This document shows positions 25,913 through 34,165 of a DNA stretch of 64,000 bases, piece after piece. Source of the DNA: Devosia sp. XK-2 (GTDB taxonomy: Bacteria; Pseudomonadota; Alphaproteobacteria; Rhizobiales; Devosiaceae); the NCBI RefSeq assembly GCF_037113415.1, contig NZ_CP146608.1, positions 1,260,501 through 1,324,500 on the forward strand. The letters run 5' to 3'. The translations under genes were made by a program, and so were the position numbers. Positions within the stretch are counted from its first letter, which is position 1, and each line of letters opens with the position of its first letter. Below the pieces are notes generated by a model that was given only the letters and a program-made list of their open reading frames with translations, made no database searches and was not told where the DNA came from.

Positions 25913-26692
25913 TCAGGCCCAATAGGCCGTCCAGAAAAAATAGCCCGTCATCCCAATGCCATAGACAATCACACCCCAGCGGATCCACAGGGTCGGGATG
26001 AATTTGGCCAGCCGCGCCGCCGCATAGCCGCCAATGGTCACGCCCACCAGCGCGATGGAGCCGTGATACCAGTCGATCGTGCCATTGAGCGCGAACCGCG
26101 CCACTGCCACTACCGCCACGATGGACGAAATATAGAGCTTCAGCCCGTTCATGGCGTGGATATCGGTCATGCCAGCCATGGCGAGGAAGGCCAGCAGCAA
26201 AATGCCCAGGCCCGCATTGAAGAACCCGCCATAGACGCAGACGGCGGCCAGCAGGGAGAGGATCAGCACCATGCCGAGCACCCTGAGGCCCCGCCGCTCG
26301 CCGCTGCGGGCGCGCAGTGCCGCATTGATGCGATTGCCGAACACGAATAGCGCCACGGCGAATGCCATCAGCCATGGCACCACCAGCGAAAATTGTTCGT
26401 CCGACACCACCAGCAGCAGTTCTGCCCCGACATAGCCGAACAGCGCCGCGACAATGCCATAGATGACCAGGCGGTCCCGATAACCTGCCACCGAGGACCA
26501 ATAGCCCAGGGCGCCGCTGACATAGCCGGGTAGGGCGGCATAGGTATTGGAGGCATTGGCCAGGACCGGCGGCACACCGGAAAACAGCAGGGCGGGAAAG
26601 ACGATGAACGAGCCGCCGCCGGCAAGCGAATTGAGCGCCCCGCCCACAAGGCCGGCTAAAAATAGCAGCAGCTCGGTCATCATTCCCCCCAT
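25913..26692 (-). CDS. TauE/SafE family sulfite exporter-like permease
   Basis: A 259-residue membrane protein with about eight helices arranged in two similar halves. The family motif GGALNSLAGGGSFIVFPALL near residues 17-36 and the second-half GGFFNAGLGILLLAFL identify TauE/SafE (DUF81). Members are thought to move sulfite, sulfoacetate or other organosulfur anions. The gene converges on the molybdoenzyme gene with only 10 bases between stops. Whether the two are functionally linked is not shown by the sequence. Confidence 0.87.
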   Translation of the reverse strand: MGGMMTELLLFLAGLVGGALNSLAGGGSFIVFPALLFSGVPPVLANASNTYAALPGYVSGALGYWSSVAGYRDRLVIYGIVAALFGYVGAELLLVVSDEQFSLVVPWLMAFAVALFVFGNRINAALRARSGERRGLRVLGMVLILSLLAAVCVYGGFFNAGLGILLLAFLAMAGMTDIHAMNGLKLYISSIVAVVAVARFALNGTIDWYHGSIALVGVTIGGYAAARLAKFIPTLWIRWGVIVYGIGMTGYFFWTAYWA

Positions 26693-26965
26693 CGTGCGTC
26701 CGCCGTTCCTAGCGCCTTGCCGGCCATCCGCCTAACGCAATTGTCTGATCGGCCCATCACCCCTTTTGATCGGTCCCTCTTGACTTCCCGCCAGCCCGAG
26801 CGCATTTACCGCCACGGTTGCTGGCACCAGCCGCCCGCGGATCGGCAGATCCATGGTGAAGCCAGTTTTAGGCAAATGATCCCTTCGGTTGTTTTCTCCC
26901 AAGGCGCATCATGGCAATGCGGGCTCCCATGGACGAGACGCCTCCAATTTGGAGAGACCCGAACC

Positions 26966-27406
26966 ATGTCTTTTTCTCTCGACACCCCCTCCGCCCAGAC
27001 CCTGAAGTCCGAGGCGAAGTCCCTGCGCGAAGAGCGCGCCCGCGCCGGCCGGCCGCTGACCCATGGCGCGGCCCTGGAAGAGGTCGCGCGCGCCCATGGC
27101 TATCGCGATTGGAACACGGCGCGCGCCGCCTTGCCCGACCGGGTCAATGTGCCCTTCCAGGTCGGCATGCGCGTAAAAGGCTTTTATCTCGAGCAGCCCT
27201 TCAAAGGCGTGTTGATCGGGGTGCAGCTTGCCCACAATATGCAGGCTTATACCGTGACCATCCAGTTCGATGAGCCGGTCAATGTCACGCCCGACTTCAT
27301 GTTTGCCGCCTTCCGCCAGCGTGTGGTCTCGACCGTGGATATCCGGGGCATATCGCCGGCCTTGCGCGGCAATGGCCAACCGCAGATGCGGCTGATGAAG
27401 GAATGA
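26966..27406 (+). CDS. glyoxalase-superfamily-like protein of unknown function
   Basis: A 146-residue soluble protein. The N-terminal helix LKSEAKSLREERARAGRPLTHG followed by EEVARAHGYRDWNTARAAL is a motif I know from proteins annotated as glyoxalase superfamily in Hyphomicrobiales. A strand-rich domain follows. The function is unknown. The frame is open 83 codons upstream, but the ATG at 26966 has a GGAGAG site 9 bases before it and begins the recognisable domain. The 270-base gap upstream of it shows no other gene. Confidence 0.65.
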   Translation: MSFSLDTPSAQTLKSEAKSLREERARAGRPLTHGAALEEVARAHGYRDWNTARAALPDRVNVPFQVGMRVKGFYLEQPFKGVLIGVQLAHNMQAYTVTIQFDEPVNVTPDFMFAAFRQRVVSTVDIRGISPALRGNGQPQMRLMKE

Positions 27407-27958
27407 CTATTGCGCCGGGGCGACGGCTTCCACCGCCTCGGCCTGGGCCCGCGCTTCCAGCTCTTCGAGCGGAACGCGCGTCCATTCCTCGCCGCGGCAA
27501 ACCACATTGAACAACACGCAGCCATTGAGCCGCGCCGTGTCCGGGCCGACCATTTCGACGTAGCCCGAATAGCTATTGCCGTCCTCGGGATTGTAGATTT
27601 CCCCATCGTAGAGATAGGGCTCACGGCCTTGCCAAAGGGTCAGGATCTGCAGGCCCAGCATGGGCCGGTCGCGCAGATTGGGGTCCTTGTTGCGATAGTC
27701 GAAGAACTCCGCTGGATCCATGGCGGCAGCCGCTTCCGCCTCTGCCCCGCTCAACATGCCCTCGGGCACGACGATATGCGAGAGATGGCCGCAAAAGCCG
27801 TCCGGACAGGCCGTTATGGTGACCTCCGACTTGAGCGCTGTGCGCCAGACCCCCTCGATCGGCGCCTGCGCCCGGACCGAAACGTTGCCGCCCAGCGCCA
27901 GGGCCATAGCCACCGCCATAAGGGCCAGCCAGCGCCGAAATCCGCTCATGCCAGTCAT
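27407..27958 (-). CDS. secreted DUF2147 family protein
   Basis: A 183-residue protein with a signal peptide ending near residue 31 (VRAQAP). The mature part begins with the family opening PIEGVWRT and contains DGFCGHLSHI and MLGLQILTLWQG, followed by YNPEDGNSYSGYVEM, all marks of DUF2147, a lipocalin-like secreted family of unknown role. The C terminus is Ala/Glu-rich. ATG at 27958 or 27949 opens the signal peptide; the longer upstream frame does not add a domain. The gene is convergent with the glyoxalase-like gene, their stops being adjacent. Confidence 0.82.
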   Translation of the reverse strand: MTGMSGFRRWLALMAVAMALALGGNVSVRAQAPIEGVWRTALKSEVTITACPDGFCGHLSHIVVPEGMLSGAEAEAAAAMDPAEFFDYRNKDPNLRDRPMLGLQILTLWQGREPYLYDGEIYNPEDGNSYSGYVEMVGPDTARLNGCVLFNVVCRGEEWTRVPLEELEARAQAEAVEAVAPAQ

Positions 27959-28166
27959 CCAAACCTGCCTTTGCCCTGAGGCCGCTACGCGGCGCGACTC
28001 GGAGATATCATCGCCTCGCCCGCGATTTAAGCCATGAATGCCCGAGCAAACCAACCAAATTGCGGCGCGCCGCTTGCCCGTCCATCCACAGCCGGCAAGG
28101 CCTTGCCGCCGCCCGGACAAAAACCACTTGCCATCCTACAGTTGGCCCGCTAGACCCGACCGCGCC

Positions 28167-28256
28167 GGAGAGGTGGCCGAGTGGTCGAAGGCACACCCCT
28201 GCTAAGGGTGCAGATGGGCAACTGTCTCGAGGGTTCGAATCCCTTCCTCTCCGCCA
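28167..28256 (+). tRNA. tRNA-Ser (GCU)
   Basis: A 90-base tRNA with a long variable arm, as expected for serine. The acceptor stem GGAGAGG pairs with CCTCTCC (28246-28252), then discriminator G and an encoded CCA (28254-28256). The anticodon stem CACCC/GGGTG encloses loop CTGCTAA with anticodon GCT at 28201-28203, reading AGC and AGU. The T arm has GGTTCGAATCC. Confidence 0.97.
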
Positions 28257-28321
28257 TCTTCTTCCCGACCACTGCTTGGCGTCCTGAAGGACGAGTCGGT
28301 ACAAAGACCGCCCTCACCACA

Positions 28322-28714
28322 TCATGGCTCGGTTCGACCCGGTCCCTCGCGATCCCGGGGATAGGGCATCACACCAGGGAATGGCGGTAGCCAGGCCTCG
28401 CGACGGATCGTCCAGAGCTCGTAGGTCGGACGGAACTGATTGGGGTCATCAAGGGCACCCAGATTGATCTCGATTTCGTCGCCGCTGCGTGAAAAGACCG
28501 AAGAACCGCATCGGGGGCAAAAATGTCGTCCCTCATAGGCATGGCTTTGCCCGGTCACGGACACTGAAGTCTCCGGGTAGATCGCTGAGGCGTGAAAAAG
28601 CGCGCCATGGTGCTTTCGGCAATCGAGGCAATGACATAATCCGACACGATAGGGCTCGCCAATCGCCCGAAATCGCACCTGGCCACAAAGGCATCCTCCG
28701 ACGACATCCGGCAT
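28322..28714 (-). CDS. GFA family protein (glutathione-dependent formaldehyde-activating enzyme-like)
   Basis: A 130-residue zinc protein. Cysteine pairs CLCG (residues 8-11), CHCLDC (27-32) and CPRC (67-70) give the two-zinc GFA/CENP-V fold. The named activity, condensing glutathione with formaldehyde, was found for one member and is not established for most, so the substrate here is open. The gene lies between tRNA-Ser and murQ. The 180-base gap to murQ shows no further gene I can support. Confidence 0.85.
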   Translation of the reverse strand: MPDVVGGCLCGQVRFRAIGEPYRVGLCHCLDCRKHHGALFHASAIYPETSVSVTGQSHAYEGRHFCPRCGSSVFSRSGDEIEINLGALDDPNQFRPTYELWTIRREAWLPPFPGVMPYPRDREGPGRTEP

Positions 28715-28896
28715 GATTCACACCTTCCGATTTCCAGCATCTGGAGCAATCGGTCCTGTCTAGCGCGGTCGGCATCGAACGGCCAGGAGGTAGGATCGTG
28801 CTCCCTTGCCCGTCTTCGGTCGGTCGATGCCATCAGCCCGCTCCCTTGCCGTCTCGCCAAGCGGGCATCGCAAATGCGGCGCCGACGCCGCCGCGA

Positions 28897-29796
28897 TTAC
28901 CGATCTGGCAGCTCGGCAAGGATTGGGCGCAAATGCCCCTCATGTTTCAGCAACAGGCCTTCCGCCTCGGCCAGGCTGGCAATGCCGCGTGCCATGAGGA
29001 TCGCGGGCTTCACCGCACCGGCACTGGCGGTCAGTGCTTGCCGGGCTTTCGCCTCGTCGACGCCGGCCACGGCCGCGACGATGCCGCAGGCGCGGTCGCG
29101 CAGCTTGTCATTATCCGCGATCACATTGACCATGAACCCGTCATGCACATGCCCGAGGCGAACGGCCATCAAGGTGGACAGCATATTGAGGGCAATTTTC
29201 TGCGCCGTGCCGGCGCCCATCCGGGTCGAGCCGGCAATAACTTCTGCGGGGGTGGGCAGGCAGATGGCCACATCCACCATGTCGAATAGCGGCGCGCCGG
29301 CATTATTGGCGATGCCGATCGTATGGGCTCCGGCCTGACGGGCCGCACCGACCGCCGCGAGCGGGTAAGGCGTTTGTCCACTGGCCGTTACCGCAATCAG
29401 GCAATCATTTGCATCCAGCGACAGCGCCTCGACGGCCATTCTTGCCTCGTCCGCATCATCCTCCGGTCCACCACGCATGTCGCGCAAGGCATCCATGCCG
29501 CCCGCCAGCAGCACCACGATACGGTCGCGCGCAATACCATAGGTTCCCGGCAGCTCAAGGGCATCGGCCAGCGCCATCAGGCCCGAACTGCCCGCCGCCG
29601 CGTAAATCAGCCGCCCGCCGCTCCTAAGGGCCCTGGCCATGCGTTCGGCGCCCAGCGCAATCTCGCGCACGGCCGAGGCCGTGCATTGGGCTGCCTCGGC
29701 CTGGCCGGCAGCCAGCAGTATCAAAATCTCGGTGTCGGGCAGCAGATCCAGGCCGAAGGCTTTGGCGTGCCGCGCTTCCGTCTGCCTCTCGGTCAT
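28897..29796 (-). CDS. murQ: N-acetylmuramic acid 6-phosphate etherase
   Basis: A 299-residue SIS-fold enzyme. It opens with the family's RHAKAFGLDLLPDTEILILL, has the sugar-phosphate segment YAAAGSSGLMALADALE, and keeps the acidic GGPEDDADEAR stretch with the catalytic glutamate region, plus TASGQTPY. It splits MurNAc-6-P into GlcNAc-6-P and D-lactate in peptidoglycan recycling. The product is the substrate of NagA encoded at 31832. ATG at 29796 has a GGAG site; the 13 upstream codons lie in the regulatory region. It diverges from a GntR gene, and a tandem-repeat operator lies 21-38 bases upstream. Confidence 0.94.
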   Translation of the reverse strand: MTERQTEARHAKAFGLDLLPDTEILILLAAGQAEAAQCTASAVREIALGAERMARALRSGGRLIYAAAGSSGLMALADALELPGTYGIARDRIVVLLAGGMDALRDMRGGPEDDADEARMAVEALSLDANDCLIAVTASGQTPYPLAAVGAARQAGAHTIGIANNAGAPLFDMVDVAICLPTPAEVIAGSTRMGAGTAQKIALNMLSTLMAVRLGHVHDGFMVNVIADNDKLRDRACGIVAAVAGVDEAKARQALTASAGAVKPAILMARGIASLAEAEGLLLKHEGHLRPILAELPDR

Positions 29797-29816
29797 TCGC
29801 TGCTCCTGCTGGCTAT

Positions 29817-29834
29817 AATGCCAAAAACATACCA
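29817..29834 (-). promoter_or_regulatory. NagQ-like tandem operator of murQ
   Basis: Read on the minus strand: TGGTATG, four bases TTTT, TGGCATT. This matches the layout TGGTATT-N4-TGGTATT of the site on the other side of the divergent region. It lies 21-38 bases upstream of the murQ start, where a repressor would block transcription. Confidence 0.65.
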
Positions 29835-29932
29835 CTTACCGTATCTATGCGTGCAAGGGATAAAGCCATGAGTACAAAAGCGCAATATCCACAGCAACAT
29901 GGACATTTTGTCGCCCGTCCGGCAGATTGGTC

Positions 29933-29960
29933 TTGGTGAATGGTATTTTATTGGTATTAT
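29933..29960 (+). promoter_or_regulatory. promoter and NagQ-like operator of the nag operon
   Basis: A promoter candidate TTGGTG (29933-29938), 16-base spacer, TATTAT (29955-29960). A perfect tandem repeat TGGTATT (29941-29947), TTAT, TGGTATT (29952-29958) covers the spacer and -10. I recall alphaproteobacterial NagQ (GntR) sites being described as such direct repeats, so this is likely an autoregulatory operator. Confidence 0.65.
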
Positions 29961-30024
29961 GAGGTCGGTCGCCCCGGCGGCAACAAGCGCGCCGGTTTCC
30001 CGAACAACCGGCCAAGGAGGTCAA

Positions 30025-30810
30025 TTGACTGAACAGTCCGGCTCATTGTTTGGCGACGGTCCGGTCGTTCTGCCGATTGGTGGCCCGCTCTATCTCCAGC
30101 TCAAGCGCTGGATAGAGGATGCCATAAAGCGCGGGCTGATCAACCCCGGCGATGCGCTGCCATCCGAACGGGACCTGGCGCAACGCGCCGACGTGTCCCG
30201 GGTGACCGTACGCAAGGCCGTGCAGCAGCTCGTGCATGAAGGGGTTCTGGTGCAGCGCCACGGCTCGGGCACTTTCGTCGCGCCCGAAACCCAGCGGGTC
30301 GAACAATCCCTTTCGCAATTGACCTCTTTCACCGAGGATATGGCGCGGCGCGGCATGGCTGTGCGGGCCGAATGGCTGGAGCGGGGCCTTTATGCGCCAT
30401 CGCCGGAAGAGACTATTGTCCTTGGCCTCGGCTCAGGCGAGCGGGTGGCACGCATCTCGCGCCTTCGCCTCACGGGCGATATGCCGCTGGCTATCGAGCG
30501 CGCCAGCCTGTCCATGGCGGTATTGCCCGAGCCCCTGACCATTAGGGATTCGCTTTACAAGCACCTTGAGAAGACCGGCATGCGCCCGGTCCGCGCCATC
30601 CAGCGCATTCGCGCGGCCAATATTTCGGAGGATGATGCTCACCTCCTGCAGGTGCCGGTCGGTTCGGCCGGCCTCAATATTGAGCGCATTTCCTATCTCG
30701 GCACGGGCCGTGTCGTCGAATTCACCCGCTCCATCTATCGGGGCGATACCTATGATTTTGTCGCCGAGCTTCGGCTTGGCGATCCCGGCAATGGAGCAAG
30801 CAGGTCGTGA
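30025..30810 (+). CDS. GntR/HutC family regulator of amino-sugar genes (NagQ-like)
   Basis: A 262-residue regulator with an N-terminal winged helix (PSERDLAQRADVSRVTVRKAVQQLVHEGVLVQRHGSGTF) and a C-terminal UTRA ligand domain. It is the first gene of an operon with nagB-II and nagA and probably senses a GlcNAc-derived phosphate. The start is probably TTG at 30025: AAGGAGG lies at 30014-30020, and the length then fits the family. The ATG at 29959 would fall inside the proposed -10 and operator. The stop overlaps the next start as GTGA. The NagQ name rests on gene context and the operators. Confidence 0.85.
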   Translation: MTEQSGSLFGDGPVVLPIGGPLYLQLKRWIEDAIKRGLINPGDALPSERDLAQRADVSRVTVRKAVQQLVHEGVLVQRHGSGTFVAPETQRVEQSLSQLTSFTEDMARRGMAVRAEWLERGLYAPSPEETIVLGLGSGERVARISRLRLTGDMPLAIERASLSMAVLPEPLTIRDSLYKHLEKTGMRPVRAIQRIRAANISEDDAHLLQVPVGSAGLNIERISYLGTGRVVEFTRSIYRGDTYDFVAELRLGDPGNGASRS

Positions 30811-31835
30811 CCGCCCAGACATATATGCGACAGGAAGTCGATCAGATCCCGCAGGTTGTGGCCGGTTTCCTCGATGCTTCGGCTGCCAGCCTGGACGATG
30901 CCGCTGCAAGACTGCGCGCCACGGACCCCGCGGTGGTGGTCACCGTGGCCCGCGGCTCGTCCGACCACGCCTCTTCCTATCTCAAATATGCCATTGAGCT
31001 GACATTGGGCCTGCCCGTGGCCTCGGTCGGCCCCTCCATCGCCTCGATTTATGGTCGCGACCTGAAGCTGGGCAAGGCCGCCGCCATTGCCATTTCCCAG
31101 TCGGGCAAGAGCCCCGACATTGTTGGCATGGCCCAATCGGCCCGTCGCAGCGGTGCGACCACAATCGCCATCACCAACACGCCTGATTCTCCGCTCGCCG
31201 GCGCCAGCGACGTCACCATTGACCTCCATGCCGGGCTGGAAAAAAGCGTGGCAGCAACCAAAACCTTCGTCGCCTCGGTTGTTGCGGGCCTGGCGCTTCT
31301 GGCGCGCTGGAGCGGCGAGAGCGAACTGCAAAGGGCTGTTGCAGCGCTGCCCGAAAGCCTTGCCGAGGCGGTCAAATGCGACTGGTCGGAGATGATCGGT
31401 GCACTCGATGGCCATTCCGCCCTTTATGTGCTCGGCCGCGGCCCCGGTTTTGCCATCGCCAATGAAGCGGCGCTGAAATTCAAGGAGACCTGCGGTATTC
31501 AGGGCGAATCCTATAGCGCCGCCGAGGTGATGCATGGCCCGGTCTCCATCGTAACGCCGGGCTATCCCGTGCTGGGCCTGGCCGCACGCGACGCCGCCGA
31601 GGCATCCGTCGCCGATATGGCCCATAAGCTGGCGGGGCAGGGGGCGCGCGCCTTTGTGACCAGCGACCGCCCTGGTGCGGCCGCGCGCCTGCCATTCGCG
31701 ACCACCGGCCACCCGATTACCGATCCCCTGGCGTTGATCGTCTCTTTCTATGGCTTTGTCGAAGCGTTGGCCCGTCATCGCGGCCTCAACCCCGACGAGC
31801 CGCCAATGCTGCGTAAGGTTACGGAGACGATATGA
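30807..31835 (+). CDS. SIS-domain glucosamine-6-phosphate deaminase (NagB-II type)
   Basis: A 342-residue protein with two SIS domains, like the isomerase half of GlmS but lacking the glutaminase half. Motifs include ARGSSDHASSYLKY (residue about 48), ISQSGKSPD (about 94) and GRGPGFAIANEAALKFKETC. In this setting, between a NagQ-like regulator and nagA, it most likely converts glucosamine-6-P to fructose-6-P and ammonia, as shown for NagB-II proteins of Shewanella. It starts with GTG overlapping the regulator stop and overlaps nagA by ATGA, so the three genes are tightly coupled. Confidence 0.88.
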   Translation: MTAQTYMRQEVDQIPQVVAGFLDASAASLDDAAARLRATDPAVVVTVARGSSDHASSYLKYAIELTLGLPVASVGPSIASIYGRDLKLGKAAAIAISQSGKSPDIVGMAQSARRSGATTIAITNTPDSPLAGASDVTIDLHAGLEKSVAATKTFVASVVAGLALLARWSGESELQRAVAALPESLAEAVKCDWSEMIGALDGHSALYVLGRGPGFAIANEAALKFKETCGIQGESYSAAEVMHGPVSIVTPGYPVLGLAARDAAEASVADMAHKLAGQGARAFVTSDRPGAAARLPFATTGHPITDPLALIVSFYGFVEALARHRGLNPDEPPMLRKVTETI

Positions 31836-33016
31836 GCGACCTCAAGGCCTTTTGTGGCGCCAGGGTCTTCGACGGCGAGGCCTGGCACGATGGCGCCGCG
31901 CTATTGGTCGAATTCGGCTATGTCACCAGCATTGTGGCCAGCGCCGAAATCCCGGCCCATGCCGAGCGCGTCGAACTTGGCGGCGGCATGCTGGTTCCCG
32001 GCTTCATCGACCTGCAGGTCAATGGCGGCGGGGGCGTGCTCTTCAACAACGCCCCCAATGTCGATGCCATCCGCACGATCTGTGCGGCGCATGCCCAGTT
32101 CGGCACCACGGCCCTGCTGCCCACGCTGATCACTGACACGGCCGAAATCAACGAGAAAGCCATTGCGGCGGGCCTGGCGGCGGAGGCTGAGCGAGTGCCC
32201 GGTTTTATCGGTCTGCATCTGGAAGGGCCGCACCTGGCGCTGGCGCGAAAAGGGACGCACGATCCTGCTCTTATCCGCCCAATGGACGGTACCGACCTTG
32301 ATCGTTTATGCCAGGCCGCCCAAGCCCTGCCGAACCTGCTTTGCACTGTGGCTGCCGAAACCGTGCCGCCCGAGCAGATCGCCCGGCTGGTCTCGGCCGG
32401 CGCCGTGGTCAGCATCGGCCATTCCGATGCCAGCTATGATCAGGCCATGGCCGCCTTCGATGCCGGCGCCAGCATGGCGACGCACCTGTTCAATGCCATG
32501 AGCCAGCTTGGTAATCGCGAGCCCGGCCTGGTCGGCGCGGTGCTCGATCGCCCGGAAGTCCATGCGGGCCTCATCGCCGACGGTATTCACGTCCACGCCG
32601 CCTCCATGGGTGCCGCCCTGCGGGCCAAGCGGGGGCCGGGGCACATTTTCCTCGTGACCGACGCCATGTCTCAGACCGGTACCGATCTAAGGACTATTGA
32701 ACTCAATGGCCGCACCATCACCCGCGCGGGCGGCGCACTGCGGCTCGCCGATGGCACGCTGGCCGGCGCCGATCTCGATATGATCGATGCGGTCAATTAC
32801 ATGATCGACACGATTGGCCTTGAGCCCGACGAAGCCTTCCGCATGGCCTCTCTTTATCCAGCGCGCGCAATTGGCGCCGACGAGCGACTGGGCCATCTGC
32901 GCCCGGCCGCCGAAGCAAGCTTCGTGCACCTCTCGGATGCGCGACAGGTACGCTCGACCTGGATCGCCGGGGAGCAGGTCTGGTGTAGGGAACTAGAACC
33001 AACGTCACGCGCCTAG
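31832..33016 (+). CDS. nagA: N-acetylglucosamine-6-phosphate deacetylase
   Basis: A 394-residue amidohydrolase. The metal-ligand glutamate stands in LHLEGPHL, histidines in SIGHSDASYD and MATHLFNAM, and the catalytic aspartate in FLVTDAMSQTG. It removes acetate from GlcNAc-6-P, producing glucosamine-6-P for the preceding deaminase. With MurQ this completes the route from MurNAc-6-P to fructose-6-P. The start overlaps the nagB-II stop (ATGA). The stop lies in the loop of a hairpin shared with the converging SDR gene. Confidence 0.95.
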   Translation: MSDLKAFCGARVFDGEAWHDGAALLVEFGYVTSIVASAEIPAHAERVELGGGMLVPGFIDLQVNGGGGVLFNNAPNVDAIRTICAAHAQFGTTALLPTLITDTAEINEKAIAAGLAAEAERVPGFIGLHLEGPHLALARKGTHDPALIRPMDGTDLDRLCQAAQALPNLLCTVAAETVPPEQIARLVSAGAVVSIGHSDASYDQAMAAFDAGASMATHLFNAMSQLGNREPGLVGAVLDRPEVHAGLIADGIHVHAASMGAALRAKRGPGHIFLVTDAMSQTGTDLRTIELNGRTITRAGGALRLADGTLAGADLDMIDAVNYMIDTIGLEPDEAFRMASLYPARAIGADERLGHLRPAAEASFVHLSDARQVRSTWIAGEQVWCRELEPTSRA

Positions 33017-33037
33017 GCGCGCGACCGTAGGTTCTAG
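32993..33037. terminator. hairpin spanning two convergent stops
   Basis: Outer arms CTAGAACC (32993-33000) and GGTTCTAG (33030-33037), inner arms CGCGCC (33008-33013) and GGCGCG (33016-33021). It contains the stop codons of both nagA and the facing SDR gene. There is no T run, so it is either a Rho-independent-like bidirectional barrier or an mRNA 3' end stabiliser. Confidence 0.55.
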
Positions 33038-33774
33038 CCCCGCCCGATATAGGGCATGGTCGTCGCCATCACCGTCATGCACTGCACATTCGCCGAGAGC
33101 GGCAGCCCGGCCATATAGCAGACCGCATCCACCACATGGGCCACGTCGAATGTCGGCTCGGGCCGCATCGAGCCATCTGCCTGCAATGATCCGCTACCCA
33201 TATTGCTGGTCATGTCCGTGGCGGCATTGCCGATATCGATCTGGCCGCAGGCGATGTTGAAGGCGCGGCCATCGAGCGAGATGGATTTGGTGAGTCCGGT
33301 GATGGCGTGCTTGCTCGTCGTATAGGACGCGGCCTGCGGTCGCGGCACATGGGCCGAGATGGACCCATTGTTGATAATGCGCCCGCCCTGCGGGGTCTGG
33401 CCCCGCATCATCCGGAATGCCGCCCGCGCCACATAGAAGGCGCCATTGAGATTGGTATCGATCATCTCGCGCCAGGTCTCTATATCGAGATCGCCGAAAT
33501 TGGCGGCAGGTGCGAAACGGCCGGCATTGTTGAACACCAGGTCGATACGGCCCTGATGGTCTGCAATATGGGCAAACATCTCCTCGACCGAGGAGGGATC
33601 GGCCACATCGCAAACATGGCCCGCAAACCCCATCTCGGCAGAAAGCTGGCGTACCAGCGCCTCGCGCCGCCCACAGATAACGACCTGCCAGCCCGCCCGC
33701 ATAAGGCCTTTCGCCACACCCAGCCCGATTCCCGCCGTACCACCAGTCACCAGAGCCACCTTCTTATCCGTCAT
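33034..33774 (-). CDS. short-chain dehydrogenase/reductase
   Basis: A 246-residue SDR. The cofactor motif TGGTAGIG lies at residues 10-17, NNAG at about 86-89, the catalytic Ser in NGSISAHV and Tyr/Lys in SYTTSKH. The middle of the protein (FDYRNK-free, with GQTPQGGRIINNGS) fits the classical family. The substrate cannot be deduced. It is convergent with nagA and not part of its operon. A CtrA-like site lies 118-132 bases upstream of its start, in the gap shared with the divergent porin gene. Confidence 0.88.
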   Translation of the reverse strand: MTDKKVALVTGGTAGIGLGVAKGLMRAGWQVVICGRREALVRQLSAEMGFAGHVCDVADPSSVEEMFAHIADHQGRIDLVFNNAGRFAPAANFGDLDIETWREMIDTNLNGAFYVARAAFRMMRGQTPQGGRIINNGSISAHVPRPQAASYTTSKHAITGLTKSISLDGRAFNIACGQIDIGNAATDMTSNMGSGSLQADGSMRPEPTFDVAHVVDAVCYMAGLPLSANVQCMTVMATTMPYIGRG

Positions 33775-34165
33775 GCCGATCTCCTCGCCCGTTCACACCG
33801 CCGCCACAGATGGGGCGGCGTGCCTCATTTCTCTATCAAAAACCTGGAATAGCCGGCACGGCCGGCCCAAAGCCCCCGAAAGCCTGCATTTTTAACGCAT
33901 TCTTAAGCGCGCTTAACAGTCCGTTTCTGACTGTGTGCTGAATCTGCAACAACTGCTGTGCAACCACATTGTGTCAGCCTCAAAAGCGGCTTGCCGCGAT
34001 TGCGTCAGCTTTTTGCATGCGTAGAGTGAGTTTTGCGAATCCATGCATGGGATCGTTTGTCGGTCGCAACGCGACGGCAACACACAGCACCACGAATTGT
34101 GTGGTCGCGTTTCGACAAACCGCTGGGTAACCGGCACAAGAATGACTGACTTTGGAGGTCAATTA
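33775..34165. other. divergent regulatory gap before the porin
   Basis: A 391-base gap without a gene. It holds a CtrA-like site (33892-33906), a promoter candidate TTGCGT (34000-34005)-16-TAGAGT (34022-34027), and a likely porin 5' untranslated region of about 130 bases with stem-forming repeats (GTCGC/GCGAC at 34063-34075, ACCAC/GTGGT at 34089-34105). The leader ends in a strong GGAGG site at 34154-34158. Confidence 0.5.
33892..33906. promoter_or_regulatory. CtrA-type site TTAA-N7-TTAA
   Basis: Perfect TTAA (33892-33895), seven bases, TTAA (33903-33906), with a third TTAA at 33913-33916. This is the CtrA consensus of alphaproteobacteria and is rare by chance in GC-rich DNA. It lies between the divergent SDR and porin genes. 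Confidence 0.5.

Noticed and set aside
28555-28860. Open frame between the GFA gene and murQ
   Set aside because: It overlaps the GFA gene in another frame, has no ribosome site and no recognisable domain.
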